A stretch of DNA of 64,000 nt from Puffinus mauretanicus (GCA_023333565.1 JAJKFH010000209.1:356001-420000), one strand, 5' to 3'. Positions 1 through 27,935 are shown, numbered from the stretch's first letter. Translations and numbers: made by a program. The notes: a model not told the origin generated them from the letters alone.

Positions 1-3000
1 TTATGAATTTAAAATTTCTTGAAAAAGTTCCTATGTCAGCTCCAGCCATGGAAATACAAGTGGATTCTTAATTTATAGAAAGCTTTACAAGTATCAGTTC
101 TGGGCTTTGGCTGTTTCTGTTCGTCCTCTGAGATGGGTAAAATATTCCATCCGTGCCAGAGAGGGAGCCTCGTGTCTCACTATTTCTTAAGGCCTAAACA
201 CAGCCTAAAGCACAAGCCGTTAGCAGATTCCTTTGGGAGTCTCAAACAAACCTCAGATCTTGGAGCTCAGTTTCATTTTCCTGATAATTAACCAGCAGCA
301 CATACGAAGAAGAGTAAAAGAACTTGACAGGAGTTGATAATAACGGCTGTCGCGCTTTTTCTTAGGAAAGGAATGGACACATCCTTCCCTAGCAGGCAAT
401 CTTTTCCTGGCAAATACCAGAGCTGCCCCAAAGCTGTACTCGGCTGCAGAAAACCAGCGGCACGACTGTTGACCTTGACCACATGCCCTGTGTCTAACAG
501 TCCTAGTGTAAAAGAAACGCAGAATTCTTAACGTATGTGTAACAACATATGTAACTCTTCCTTCGGACAGAGCTTCATCTTCGTACAACAGAGAATATCT
601 GATCTCTCAGTGATGACAGGAAACAGTATATTCATCAAGGCTTGTGATTAGCTTTACGAAGTTCAGCTGACAAATTCCATGAACTAATAACTTCTACAGC
701 TCGCTTTTCCTTTTGGTAATTAACATCCTGCAAGGATCCATAGTTAAATTCTGCGTTGAGTGAAATCACCCATATGTAATTCTTGCGTCTCAAAAAAAGG
801 TGCCATGAAGATGATTTTTCTTAGAAGTTAGCAAAGCTGATTGTTTGTTAATTTCTACAAAGTAAGCGAAAAATGGCTAATGGCAACTCCTCTAACATTC
901 CTCTTTGCAAAACAGATCAATGACTTTGCAAGCTTAATCATAGCACGTCTAGCACCAGCATCCAGAGAACACTCACCACATTTTCTTGAACTTGGCAGTT
1001 TGACACAGAAATACTGATGGATATATCCCCTGGGGAAGAAAGTAAAATATACTTTAGATTGCTGTGCTTTTAGTTCAAACATGTAGTAATAGGAAATGAC
1101 ATTTACATTACATCAATATCTACTGACAGCTCTAGAAATTGGACCAATTAGGTCAGCTTGTTCATCTACCAGCCAATATAAAATTACACCAGCCCACAAA
1201 TATGTGGCTTGAACAAAGTTTTGCAGTGTGTTGAAAAGAACAAAATTATACATTTCATTATTAATTTTTTAATAGTGGAATCTTATAATTCCCATTTATA
1301 AGCTTATTATTGCTTTTTTCCATTCTATTTTGGGGCTTTATACCTCATGCAAATAACATAACTGCAACTAGGGTAAACTGGTTTTATTTAGTGGATTTAA
1401 TAATAATTTTTATTTATAGTGTCACCTACAATGTATTTGATGCTATTCAGATGAAGGCCAATACGCATTCAAATTGGTCTGCACACTGTTAAAAGTAACA
1501 CACATTTCAACTGGCTTAAGAGACATTATTAAAACACATAATGGAAACAAAAACTTGCACTTGTGCTTTAATACAACAAATATCAGATCCAACCTCTACA
1601 AATTCAGAGCTTAGGATGTTGCCATAACCATTTTGAACTGCAAACCTACTGAGGGATTTAACAAAACTTGAGAATATGCCTATTGCTAACTGTATTGCAC
1701 AAAGATGTCATTTTGGGGAGGAAAGAATGGTTCTTTGGAGCATTGCTGCCTCTGTCTCCTCCTACCTCTGCCTAGAATTCTGTTCATGCTGACTTTTCAA
1801 TTTCTTAGTATGGATTTCAGCCTCATCGAAACCCGTGTCCTGTACTATAAAGCCAGTATTACACACTGAAGACGCTCGCTACTACCCATCAGCACCTCTC
1901 CTGGCTGCAGTAAGTAGCATGAGTAACTTCTGCCCCGTGTGACTTAATCCCTTGTCCTTTCCTTAGGGACAGACGGTTTTTGGAATGGAATGTTTCAGTT
2001 ACACAGCGGCTTCTTTATCATTGCCAACTTTGTTTTCAAAACAAATTGTGCTGCTTTGTGTTTACATGAAAAAAGCATGGACAAAGACATGTCTCTTACA
2101 CTTTGAGCAGAAGACAGAAGGTTGCTATCATTCTCACTCCCCATGCGAATTTGTTCTAAAGGTCTCAGACGACCTTAATTTTTGCACAAAAACCCCAGAG
2201 ATAACTACTAACTTGTAAAGAAAATTTTCAAACTTCCTGAGAGAGAGAGAAGACAGCTGTCATTCCCAGTCCAGCATTTTAGGTAACTTGTTTAGCTACA
2301 CTGGGCTCAAACCAGGGGCACTAGGCAACTAGCCTGACTGAAATCACATCCAGAATTTGACACTATTTTATGCAGGAAGCCAGTCGAGAAAGCAAAGGAG
2401 AGAACTGATCTAATCTGATACGTGAGCTGTTGTGCCTGGAGATGTAATGCCACAGCCTGTTGCATTACTTGGTTTCTGATGGGCTTGCGGTCTCATTAGC
2501 ATTTTGCGCTGCATTAATAGCATCCAGATGTCAAGTGCTAAAGCGAGTGTATATTGCAACAAAAGGTCTAATCCAAATTGTGTAGACATACCCAAATTTG
2601 CTTTACACTGACTAGGTTGAGTACAAGTAGCAGAGCAACTACAGCAGCACATGCCTAGTAGCGGAGAATTGTTTGCTCTGTGCTGCTTTGTTATCAGTAC
2701 CTGAGCTAGATTTAAACAAGTTTCATGTTTGGTTTACATAAGCTGTCATCTTTGCTAGAGAATTACCCAAAGGTATGCAAATTGGAGGCAAAGACATATT
2801 CAGTCCTTTTGGTCCTGGGTAACATCCATGCCTTGTCGTTCTTAGAACAGCTGTTCTTCACACGTGAGCTCATTTCCTCTCAGCATGGGACAATGTTTGT
2901 GGCAGTTGTACAGCCAAATGTGATGAAAGGGAGCATACCATCTATGCTGCAGTGACCTAAAGAGCGAAGAGCTGCTTCTGCAGATAGCTAGAAACATAAA

Positions 3001-3361
3001 TTACAGTCATAATGGGAAAAATCTATCAATTCCCAACTGGAGCTCAGAAAACTTCATGCCTCTGCACAAGGAGGCTATTACTCATGTCGGTAACAACACA
3101 AATGTGGATGAGATGCCTTACTAATGTAACAACTATTTGCTCGCGAACAAATCTGCATCTTGTATATTAACACAGATGTCCTAGTATAAACTGGAAACAC
3201 ATGGATGAGAAGCTGTGGTGTTTAAAATAATATGCAAACAGGTGATAAGCCATGACAGATTCTAGCTGTGCAATACTTCCTTTCAATATGTGCAGAAGAT
3301 TAAGCAATGTCATTTGTGATATGACTGTACTTATCTGAAATGGAGGAAGTAATAAACTTAC
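1..3361 (-). other. PRKD1: PRKD1 intron 10, partial
   Basis: This is intronic sequence downstream of exon 10, running off the window. It has no recognisable kinase-domain exon on the minus strand. It holds a (GA) run near 2241-2252, an AT-rich complex stretch at about 1080-1500 with an ATGCAAAT octamer, and otherwise nothing I can identify. The short open frames here show no family resemblance. Confidence 0.85.
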
Positions 3362-3641
3362 TGTGCAGGCTGGGTCCTGACCCACTTGATGCCCCTTTAG
3401 GGATGACGGGCATCAGGGCGTGCTGTATTGCCATCTCCCACATTCGTGCCACATCGATGCCAATACCACTGGTGATAACATTGTTATTCAGTGGAACACT
3501 TGAGAGGTTTTCTATGTTTTCTCCAACATAATAGACTATATTTGCTGTGCTTATTTCAAAACAATGAGGATTGGCTCCTTGAGGCAGCAAAGTGAAAGTT
3601 TTTGCAGGTTCCAGAGACAAAATTTCAGACAATGGGATTTC
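3362..3641 (-). CDS. PRKD1: PRKD1 exon 10: end of PH domain and linker to kinase
   Basis: This 280-nt exon runs from [12 protein letters not shown] to SGPSLH plus one base. The acceptor is ttcattttag and the donor is gtaagt. It completes the PH domain ([20 protein letters not shown], then the C-terminal helix [19 protein letters not shown]). The rest is a Ser/Gly-rich linker towards the kinase domain. The C-terminal helix is almost identical to human while the loop between ([19 protein letters not shown]) has several substitutions. The next exon should begin by completing an Arg codon and encode the start of the kinase-domain approach; I did not find it below this point. Confidence 0.97.
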
Positions 3642-5683
<2,042 letters not shown>

Positions 5684-5690
5684 TCAGAAA

Positions 5691-5712
5691 ATATATATAT
5701 ATATTTATATAT
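5691..5712. repeat. (AT)n-rich run
   Basis: ATATATATATAT followed by TTATATAT; a short imperfect AT microsatellite in intron 7. Confidence 0.9.
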
Positions 5713-5858
5713 CTCCGATATCCACATTTATATTTATCATCACTACCAGACCTGGACTGGACACTATTTTGTTTTGTCACTCCAAGTATCTTGAGATTAC
5801 GAAGAAAAAAAATCATAATGCTACACCAGGAGGATGTCAGAGACCTTCTGAAGGCTTA

Positions 5859-5881
5859 TTCTCTCTCTCTCTCTCTCTCTC
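5859..5881. repeat. (TC)n microsatellite
   Basis: At least ten uninterrupted TC dinucleotides on the plus strand, followed by a C-rich stretch (CCACCCCCCTGCCCCCC). Confidence 0.95.
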
Positions 5882-7721
5882 CACCCCCCTGCCCCCCAAA
5901 TATTCCTAAAGATGAGCTAGGCAAAATGACTGAGGCCTCAGCTAGGGTGTGGGAGCCATAGCTCAAGCCTGTGCTATGCATGATTCAGACCAGTACTTGA
6001 TCTTGAATCTCTCATAACCTAAGTAAACATCGTCCATCAGATTACTGTCCGGTGATCTTTCTTGGGTTCAAGCACACAATGGAGTGATGACGGTTTACAG
6101 AGTAGAAAATGTATCAGCTGCCTTGCTGCGCATACCCTGGCAGGGCACAGCAGAGAATCTGCTGGAACCTTTCAGAGAAAGAGGTTTAAGCTAATACATT
6201 TTATCCTCAAAGACCTAAAGCGAAGTCCCATTGCCTTGCACTCTGGGGTACCCATACTGAAACTTTCCATGACTCAGCTGACACGCAGTAAGTCGGGAAG
6301 GCATGGGAACTTGACAGTATGCCTGATACCACCATCAGATAAAATCTGGAATATCTAGTTGGAGAGGTGTAAGAAGTAACCAAGCCCATCATCTCACTTT
6401 CCTTGTTGTGAGAGTTAACCATTCCTAAAGCAGATTCTGCATAATGGAATATGGACTCATAATCTGCTTCAATCCTAAACCTAAATGCTTAGTTATTTTT
6501 GGCAGAACTTTAAATGGAGATGCTGCATTGTACGTGAAAACACAGCACAGAGAGCTCGTGTTCTGCCCTGCTGTCAAAGCTATTGGTGAAACAGCTCCAA
6601 CAAAAACAGGCAGAAACTGCCCAGGGAAAGAATAATATCTTAAGTTTCCACAATTGTTGTGACTGTGGATGTCTGCAGATGGCCCTGCTTCACTGTAATG
6701 CATCCTGGAAATAAGAAACATTTTATGAATTGGCAGTTTCCAATCAAAATGCAAAAAGTGCGCCGTCTTAAAGTTTCATTAAGACTGAAACATACAGTTA
6801 ACATCTCTTTTTTGCCTAAAAATGATCAAATGAGCTGCAGTTCCTATTTAACTATTCTTAACTGTACTGACAAGAGGTTTACTTTTTTATTTGCCTTTTA
6901 TAGATCACTTAAAAATAATCCATGTATATGGAGACTACCCTTCGAAATAACTGGGGGAAGGTATTACTGGAAATACAGGGATGCCCCTCAACTAAGTAAA
7001 ATATGTACCTTGGTTATCAATGTTTTTATTAGTCATAACTGGGTATTTATGTTTTGAAAACCTGCAATGCTGTCCATTTAATACAACTTGGACATTCAAA
7101 ATGTTTTATGACACGGATTTTGTGATATAAGCACAGGCTTATATTCCAGTGATACAAGGTGTCTATATATAGTGTCCATGCAGAAGAATATGACAGTAGG
7201 AAAAACAGTTCACTGCTGCGGGAGGTAAAACTGCATATTGTTGAAATGGGTTGCTTTCCATTAGTGCAACAGGTATATGTTAGTAACAGAGAGCTACTGA
7301 AACAGACTCCTAGTAAGCAAAATAGAAGAGGAAACTGCAGGTCAAACTGGGACCTGTGAAAGAAAAATATTCTATAATTCTTCAAGGTACAGATCCCTTG
7401 CATCAAGGAAATTATAGCTGAACGGATCTTAATTCATTTTAGGTTCCCAGACAATGAATAATCCCTACTTTTTTCCCTACTATTCTATACAGTTCCAATA
7501 AGTGAATAATGTTTTCTTCTCTTCAGACATTTCTGAGGTAAGCTGCACAACTCAATTTCCATTTTCCTTCCTGATTAGTCATTTCAAACCACTAATCTAT
7601 TTTGTAACTTGCTTCAAACTACTACTTCAAGTTTGTCAAACTTTCCTTCTTTCTAAAGGTATCTAAAAATGCAACAATTAATCTACAGCCGATTATACCA
7701 TAGCCACCTACAGAATTTTTT

Positions 7722-7738
7722 CTTTTTTTTTTTTTTTT
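7722..7738. repeat. Poly-T tract
   Basis: An unbroken run of about 17 T in intron 7, followed by CCCCTCC. It could be the poly-A end of an old minus-strand insertion, but no body is recognisable next to it. Confidence 0.85.
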
Positions 7739-8134
7739 CCCCTCCATTTAAATGACCAGGCATTACACTATTAGTCAGGGAAAAAATGCTTGGGAAAATA
7801 ATTAAGTAAAAAAAATTAATTGTTCTCTACTGGTCATGCACAAATAGTTTCACAACGTAATCTTCATAAGAGAATCGACCTGTAACAATTACTTGTGCAT
7901 CAGTTTTCAGCTGTTACTTCAACTTGACAATAATTTTTAAGCTTCTCTTAAATTCCTGATGCATATATTCAGTGAAGCAATCTCATTGCAATTTCAGAAC
8001 CACCACATATCACTAGCCCTCTCCATTCTCAGTGAGTGAGAATAGGGTCCATGTAGATTCCCCCTTCAGCCCTCGACATGATACTTACAAATAAATACAA
8101 AAGAAGATGGGAGGTAGACTCACTCCCAGCTCAC

Positions 8135-8339
8135 CTGATCATCCTGTTAGACTCATCGTGATCCGGATCAGCATCCTGCATTTCCCCGTTGTCACTATGG
8201 CATCCTGTCATTGACATCTCAGAATCATGAGCTATTGATTCTTCCATGTCATCTATAAAACCACTGTTTCTTTCACTGTCATTGTCGTCACTCCCTTCTT
8301 CCATGACCACATCAGACTCAGCCCCAGGACTAAGAAGAT
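8135..8339 (-). CDS. PRKD1: PRKD1 exon 7: acidic region between C1b and PH
   Basis: This 205-nt exon starts with two bases of a split Asp codon, reads [20 protein letters not shown], and ends NRMI plus two bases of a Ser codon. The acceptor is attccag and the donor is gtgagc. It is rich in Asp and Glu ([25 protein letters not shown]), the acidic domain typical of PKD1. This exon is the least conserved against human: the segment around residues 363-379 has many substitutions. The human caspase-3 motif CQND378 reads CHSD here, followed by Asn instead of Ser. The split Ser at the end aligns with human Ser397. Confidence 0.97.
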
Positions 8340-11300
8340 CTGGAATACAGTTTCTCAAGTTATTATCTGAAAACATACAATACTCCAATCACAACATCCT
8401 GACACATTTTGAGCTTCAGAAAAACTCAGGTTCTCTTTGGAACTCTATTGCCTGGGTCTATCTCTACTCAGTACTCCATGTGTACTGGTGAAGTGTGGTT
8501 TTTAACCCGTCATTTAGAAAATCACTACAGAAAACTGGAAATGCATCAAACCAAAATATTTTCAGAAATACAACTTCTTATTAAAAAATGCCAAAGTCAA
8601 AGCAGAATTTCTTATCCATGGACTTCTATGAAACATTCTATACTCATGAGCTTTATTTCTGGCAGATACTCTATACAGCCTGCATGTTGGTGTACTGGCT
8701 TGATGGCTGTTGGCAGGATACAGTTGCAAACTGATGCTAGGAGAGCAGTAATTTCAAAACTAGGAATTTTGTAATATGATGATGACATGACGATGAGCTA
8801 TTGAAATAACTCCCAAGACAATTACTTACAATGTGAACTATATTTTTGGGGAAAAAAGATACTTCCTTTGCACCAGTGTTCTCTGTGAAGGCTGCACAAT
8901 ATGGCACAGTAAGCCACACTATTGAAATAACGCTCCCTGCCTTTAGGAAATATTAAATAAATATCAAAAAGTCCAATGTAAGATAGCACAGAAAAAATAC
9001 AAAGACTTAGGATTTAACTTATTTGACTATGGCATAGTATTAATAGTATTTTCCAGCTTATATTTAAACCATGTTAAACTTTCCAGTTTCAAGATTAGAT
9101 ATGCCTAAGCAAGATCGAACTAAGAAATAACTTTTTATTGTATTGTTGCTTGTGAATGGATTTATCTGGAAGACAGAAGGGAAGAGAAGACTTTAAACTT
9201 ATTTACCTAAGGACTTACATTACAAAAACAAACAAACAGATGAAACCCCAAACAAAAAAAAAACACACCACCAAAAAAAAAAGCATTTTGTTGAAACTCA
9301 ACCTGCTGCTATACAGGCTGTGATCTAACATGTCGAAATCATCAGTCCTGTCAGATAGTAAAGACAGCATTAGTTTTTCTGGGATGTTTGCAGTGTGTCA
9401 GAAATTTTAAGTGAGGTTAAAATCACGTGGAAGACACCAAATATTCCCACTGAGAAACTTTTGCTTAATTGTGTGGAGGAAGGTTCTTGACAGTCAATGT
9501 AGACGATGCCCCAAAACAAAAAGCACACTGAACTGGCTGACAGCAAAATGTTTTGAACTGATGGCATTTCACTCAAATTGGAAGTGCACAGCTGAAAGGT
9601 TTGTTTCCATGTACAGTAGACTTAAAATATTTGGATATAAGTTACCAATGTGCAATTTAAGAGACACATTATACTTCATCTCTAGCAGAAACAGTCATCC
9701 AGTCATGAATGACATTTTACAGTGCAAGGCTCTCTCTTTGCTATTCCTACAACACTTTTTTAATCTCTATTTTTAATAAACCCACAATCAGTTAAAAATA
9801 ACCTCCCACATTTAGTATATAATGTGTTTATTAATGAGACCATACTTGGAATTTTATTGCTTCAGTTCTTCCTTCACTTACTATTTTGGGGAAGATGTAT
9901 CACACAACAGATGGACAGAGTGACAGATACTGTATTTTATTTATTAAGTTTGAAAATAATGTGAACCAAATTACTGTAAAAATAGAAATGAGATACCAGG
10001 ATGAAATTGCCTTTGATAATCCTAAGGACCCTATATCAGTCATTTAGGACACACAATTAAGAGTTCTACTTTGACGCTACGGATACCATATTATGGATAT
10101 TATTTGGCAGGGAAAAGCCAAATACTATAGATTTTAAGATGAAGAGCTTAAAGGAGTACACTTGGAATAAGCTTGGAGTACATGTTCTCACCCCAAGTGG
10201 CTTTGCACAAGCCTTCCTCACTCAGCTCCTCCTCAGACAAACCATCACTTCCCATCAGCCCAGCATCAGATTCATGTGTAGGAGGCAAGTCAACAAAAGT
10301 AGCATGTTGCTTGTGGGGCAAAGGTGGGGGGGAGGGGGCACAGAGGGTGTCTTGGAGGGATGAAATACAGCTGCTTCACATGGAAAGAGAGAACTTCAAG
10401 GAGAAATTCAGAAACAAATGTCAATTTTGTTCATTTAGTCCGGCTGTCCAGAAACAAAGCTTGCCTTCCTGTCTTCTCTTACCACTTTTGATCAATACTG
10501 TTTTGCACTCCTCTCTAAAACTGCACCTATGCAGGAAAAAATTGATCATTTATAAGCAGATTTAGTTACTTTCTCTGCCTGAAAATCTCAGGGAAAGCTC
10601 TACACTGTTATCAATGGAATTAACATATCATGGTGTATGTTTAGTTCTTGGATTTGAAAATGAAGCCATAAACTTCCATAAGCATCGTTACTTGCACTCC
10701 TGAAGAAACAGTTATGTTATGGGATGATTAATGGTTAAGTGAGATACAAATGGTGTAAAGATGAAAAAAAAATGATAATAATAGTGACTCCAAGAGTCCA
10801 GTTTGAGGTGCATCAGAGAGGACGTGCAGTAGGAGTGCACCATCAACCTTCCAGAAAATCATGCACCTTATCATGTTTCAGGTTGGATACTATACTCAGC
10901 ATCTGAAATATTTTTGCCTACACTAATTGCCATTAAACAGAAAAACTTTGTAGTAATACACTCACGCTACTATGAGAAATACTATGAAAAATATGAGTTA
11001 ACATTCCTAATTTTGGAAATTCTTGATATCTCTTCAATAAAGTAGATCACCGATTTAAAGTTTGAAAAAGGATGCCTAATGAGGCAATACTTTATTAACC
11101 TCAGAAGCAGCTTAGGCTGACAACTTAACATGGTAATATGCATTAGGAACCGAACACTTCACCACATTTCTCATTCCCTTATCACATAGAAAAGTGACAT
11201 TTTCAAGGCAATCAACAACTCATCTACAACCACCCTTTTTTTCTCCAGTACCGTCTGTCAAGCCTACCCATACATTCCTATACTTGACACAAAACCGACA

Positions 11301-11861
11301 GCACGTGTATGGGAAAATCAGCAGATATTCAAGCCTTTATTTCTGGCAACTGATACAATTAGTTTTATGCCAACAGGAAACAGTAGAATTTTTTCCTGGA
11401 GGGCCTTTCCAGTTCTTCCAGGTATACTTTTCCTTCTCAGGAAGATTATCCTAAAACAAACACTTTTTTTTCCCCCAGATTAAAAAGCAGTTTTGTGCTT
11501 GTGTCTGACAGGTGAATGCCAGCTTCTCATGCATGTGGCTTTTTGCTTTAATTTGGCATTCTGCATTCAACAGGCCATGATCACCCGGCCGTTCTGCTGC
11601 TGACACCACCTCTGTGGCACAGCTGAGCCTGTCTGGCAGTGCCACCTATTTGGAAGACACACGCTCTGAGCTGATGGTGTATGAGCCACTCGCAGGGTTC
11701 CTCCCACACTTCAACTTCGACGTTCAACAGAAGCATTGCGGAGGAAAGGCCACTCCCAAGCAATGGAAAAATGTGTCTTTGTACACGTCACAGTTTTGCA
11801 TTTCTCTTTTATTTAACTGATGGTTTAAACAATGACAGGAAAAATTGTTAAGGCAACTTAC
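8340..11861 (-). other. PRKD1: PRKD1 intron 6
   Basis: This 3.5-kb intron lies between exons 6 and 7. It has A-rich simple sequence at about 9230-9285. A GC-richer complex stretch at about 11490-11765 lies just past the exon 6 donor. No transposable element is recognised. Confidence 0.9.
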
Positions 11862-11939
11862 CTCCATTAATGGCAACTTCCCCCAGGCAGTTATTTGGCA
11901 CTTTAGGAGCACAGCGTTTGTGACAGTTGAACCTACAGT
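11862..11939 (-). CDS. PRKD1: PRKD1 exon 6: end of C1b
   Basis: This 78-nt exon completes an Asp codon and reads [20 protein letters not shown], then VAING plus one G. The acceptor is cttatcag and the donor is gtaagt. It provides the last four zinc ligands of C1b (Cys, His, Cys, Cys at the family spacing X4, X2, X7). It joins exon 5 through a split Asp codon and exon 7 through another split Asp codon. The only change from human that I can see is Ala for Thr in VAING. Confidence 0.96.
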
Positions 11940-25521
<13,582 letters not shown>

Positions 25522-25545
25522 CTCATAGCCAGGGCTGACAGGAGA
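25522..25545 (-). CDS. PRKD1: PRKD1 24-nt optional microexon (SPVSPGYE)
   Basis: Between exons 4 and 5, the minus strand shows a long pyrimidine tract ending in ctgtctcag, then 24 bases reading SPVSPGYE, then a gtacgt donor. The length is eight codons and the flanking exons meet in phase 0, so inclusion gives ...EALL-SPVSPGYE-QKTPSE... with no frame change. I recall a vertebrate PRKD1 isoform of 920 rather than 912 residues carrying an eight-residue insert at this place with nearly this sequence; that is memory, not a search. The insert puts two Ser-Pro motifs and a Tyr just after the 14-3-3 linker. Splicing itself is inferred. The surrounding 102-codon open frame is incidental. Confidence 0.85.
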
Positions 25546-26760
25546 CTGAGACAGGAGGTTGGAAAGAAGAGAAAACAGAACAAAGAAATAAAGGGGGAAA
25601 AAGACAGAAAATAATGTTACTTTAGAAGCAAGCATGAATGTGTGATTAATTTATACTTTCATTCTACATTATTGAATAGAATGTAAAAGAATTGCATTTG
25701 AGCTATGGCAGGTAAAAATCTGGATTACATACCATCCTCCTAGATCTACATGTTTTTAGCATTTCTGTTTGATGAGTTTTACACTACTAAGTTAAGAATC
25801 AAAAAAAAAGGCTGTTGCCCAGATTTTATTCTTTGGAGGTAGATTCTTAAAGCTGCACTTAAATGTAGCCCCCAGTCAATTTTCAGCTCAAATGAAATGC
25901 TTTATTGGCAAATGAAAACATTTATACCCAAACTGAAATTGTGTCTGTGTGTGGTGGTTCCGTGTGAAAGGATAATTAAAGTACCCTTTGCAGGATTCCA
26001 CATTATCCTATCTCAAAGATTTTTCAAATGCCACAATTTCGTAAGTTAGGGCATAACTTCTTCACTTCATAAGTGGCATTTGCCCAGAAGCCAGACTTAG
26101 AAGCTAAATTTAACACTGTGAGTTAAAGTTGGCTTCTTTCTGGTTCACACAACAAAGGTTCTGAAATCATAACTTAGTTAATAATTCCAACTATGAAAGG
26201 TCTTCAGGAACTCCTCTCTTAACTGCTCTGATTCTACGTAGTAAATAGGGGTAAAATAACATTTATTTTAGTCCTATCTAAAGAATTGACAGATATCTGA
26301 TTGAATTCAGTGGTCCCAAACAGAAGTTATATTTTGTTACCAGTGATTCAAGTGCCACACCAATACTAATGTGAATGAGGCTGATGTTTCTTAGTATATT
26401 CACACAGACTGTAGAAAAACAAAACACATTCCAAAGTGCATGCTTTGATTGGTACCACGGTATAAACTGCCATAAAACTTATCTCACAAGTACCGCAGAA
26501 GAATGGAGTCCAAAGGACAGATCTGATACAGGAGAACTGACAAAGCTTATGCACACGTAAAAAAAAGGGACAAAAAAGTGAAACACATTCAATGCAAAAA
26601 ACCCAAACAAAACAAAAGACATATAGAAGCCATATGTGAGAGCACTTCTGAAAATCTGGAAAATGATACATGATTTCCTGAAATAAAGGTGAAATCAGAA
26701 AGCTATTTCATTTCTCTAGGCTAATGCCCATCCCTGTACCTACTGTAAACATATTTTCTT

Positions 26761-26792
26761 TGTGCATGCATGTGTGTGCGCGCGCACGTGTG
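26761..26792. repeat. Alternating pyrimidine-purine run with (CG)n core
   Basis: Thirty-two consecutive bases alternate strictly between pyrimidine and purine, including TGTGTGTG, CGCGCGCACG and TGTG. This composition favours left-handed Z-DNA. It is in the intron upstream of the 24-nt exon. Confidence 0.9.
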
Positions 26793-27599
26793 ATGTTCTG
26801 AATCATCTGCGTGGGTACACTGATGATTACAAGTTTTTAGAGAAGTATAGCCTGCAGTATATATGAAACTTACTGTATTTCTTCACTGGCAATTTTAATA
26901 TTTTCAACAGTTTTAAAATATGTAGCTTTGCAAAACAGGTATTTCGTATCAGAATGTATCAGGAAACAACAGAGTCATATAATTAAAAATGTTTTCAAAT
27001 TGAAATTTTTTTCTATCTTGTGACAGCAGAGTGCAATGAATATTTATAGACAGTATACCAGGATGCTCACTCATACTATTTTTTAAACCAAAATTCTAGA
27101 AACAATTCATAATTACGGCCAGCGTTCCTCAAAATTTTCTGTCTTGGTATGAATAAGTCAGCATTTCTGACACAACCTACTGAGAATTATGAATAATCTA
27201 TAACGATTTCTTTCTGCAGTTTTTGCAGAACTTAAGCACCTTACTCATTTATGCAGCTTTTCAATTAAAAATACAGATTCATAATGTTAACCTTAATTTC
27301 CAAGTAGCTTCAGGCTAATGATAATCAGTAGCATAAGTACATAATTATGGTTCGTAGATGGTACTGCATATAACACCAGGTCTACAACATTTGCAATACT
27401 GTCCTTTTAGTATGTCAAGTTTAATAAGTTTAATATTCTAATTGAGAGGAAAACATAATAATTGTTGTGCATACTTATAAATTCTTTCCTCTCTTTTAAA
27501 CCTTAAGGTTTTCAAAACTTTCACTTAGGAGTGGATTCATTTACACACAGTGTAAATTCTTAACTATTCAAGTATATTACGACCATGAGTGTTAAAAGG

Positions 27600-27782
27600 A
27601 ACAATTGGGTTGGAAGGGATCTTTAAAGGTCACCTAGTCCAACCCCCCTGCTGTGGGCAGGGACATCTTCAACTAGATCAGGTTGCTCAGAGCCCCGTCC
27701 AACCTGACCTTGAACGTTTCCAGGGATGGGGCATCTACCACCTCTCTGGGCAACCTGTTCCAGTGTTTCACCACCCTCATTT
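27600..27782 (-). mobile_element. CR1 LINE 3'-end fragment
   Basis: The sequence GGTTGGAAGGGATCTTTAAA and CCAACCCCCCTGCTGTGGGC, with GGCAACCTGTTCCAGTGTTT, is the reverse complement of the CR1 3' region. Only about 180 bp remain, without the terminal ATTCTATG repeats. Confidence 0.88.
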
Positions 27783-27935
27783 GGCAAATATGCCAAAGAT
27801 AAAAAATAACATCATTCTAATTTACTCCAGTCATTACATTTTGTTCTCAGAAGAGTTGTTTTCATGATGCAAAACTACTATATTAATGCATATAGAATAC
27901 ACCATATATTTACATGTGCCTGTGTGTATACTGTA

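Noticed and set aside
1..3361. PRKD1 kinase-domain exons downstream of exon 10
   Set aside because: I looked for the expected continuation (an Arg codon completed, then the segment leading to the kinase domain) on the minus strand and found no matching stretch with splice borders, so it must lie beyond position 1.
6060..6760. Several 60-110-codon frames on both strands in intron 7
   Set aside because: Overlapping frames on both strands with no recognisable domain; expected by chance in complex intronic sequence.
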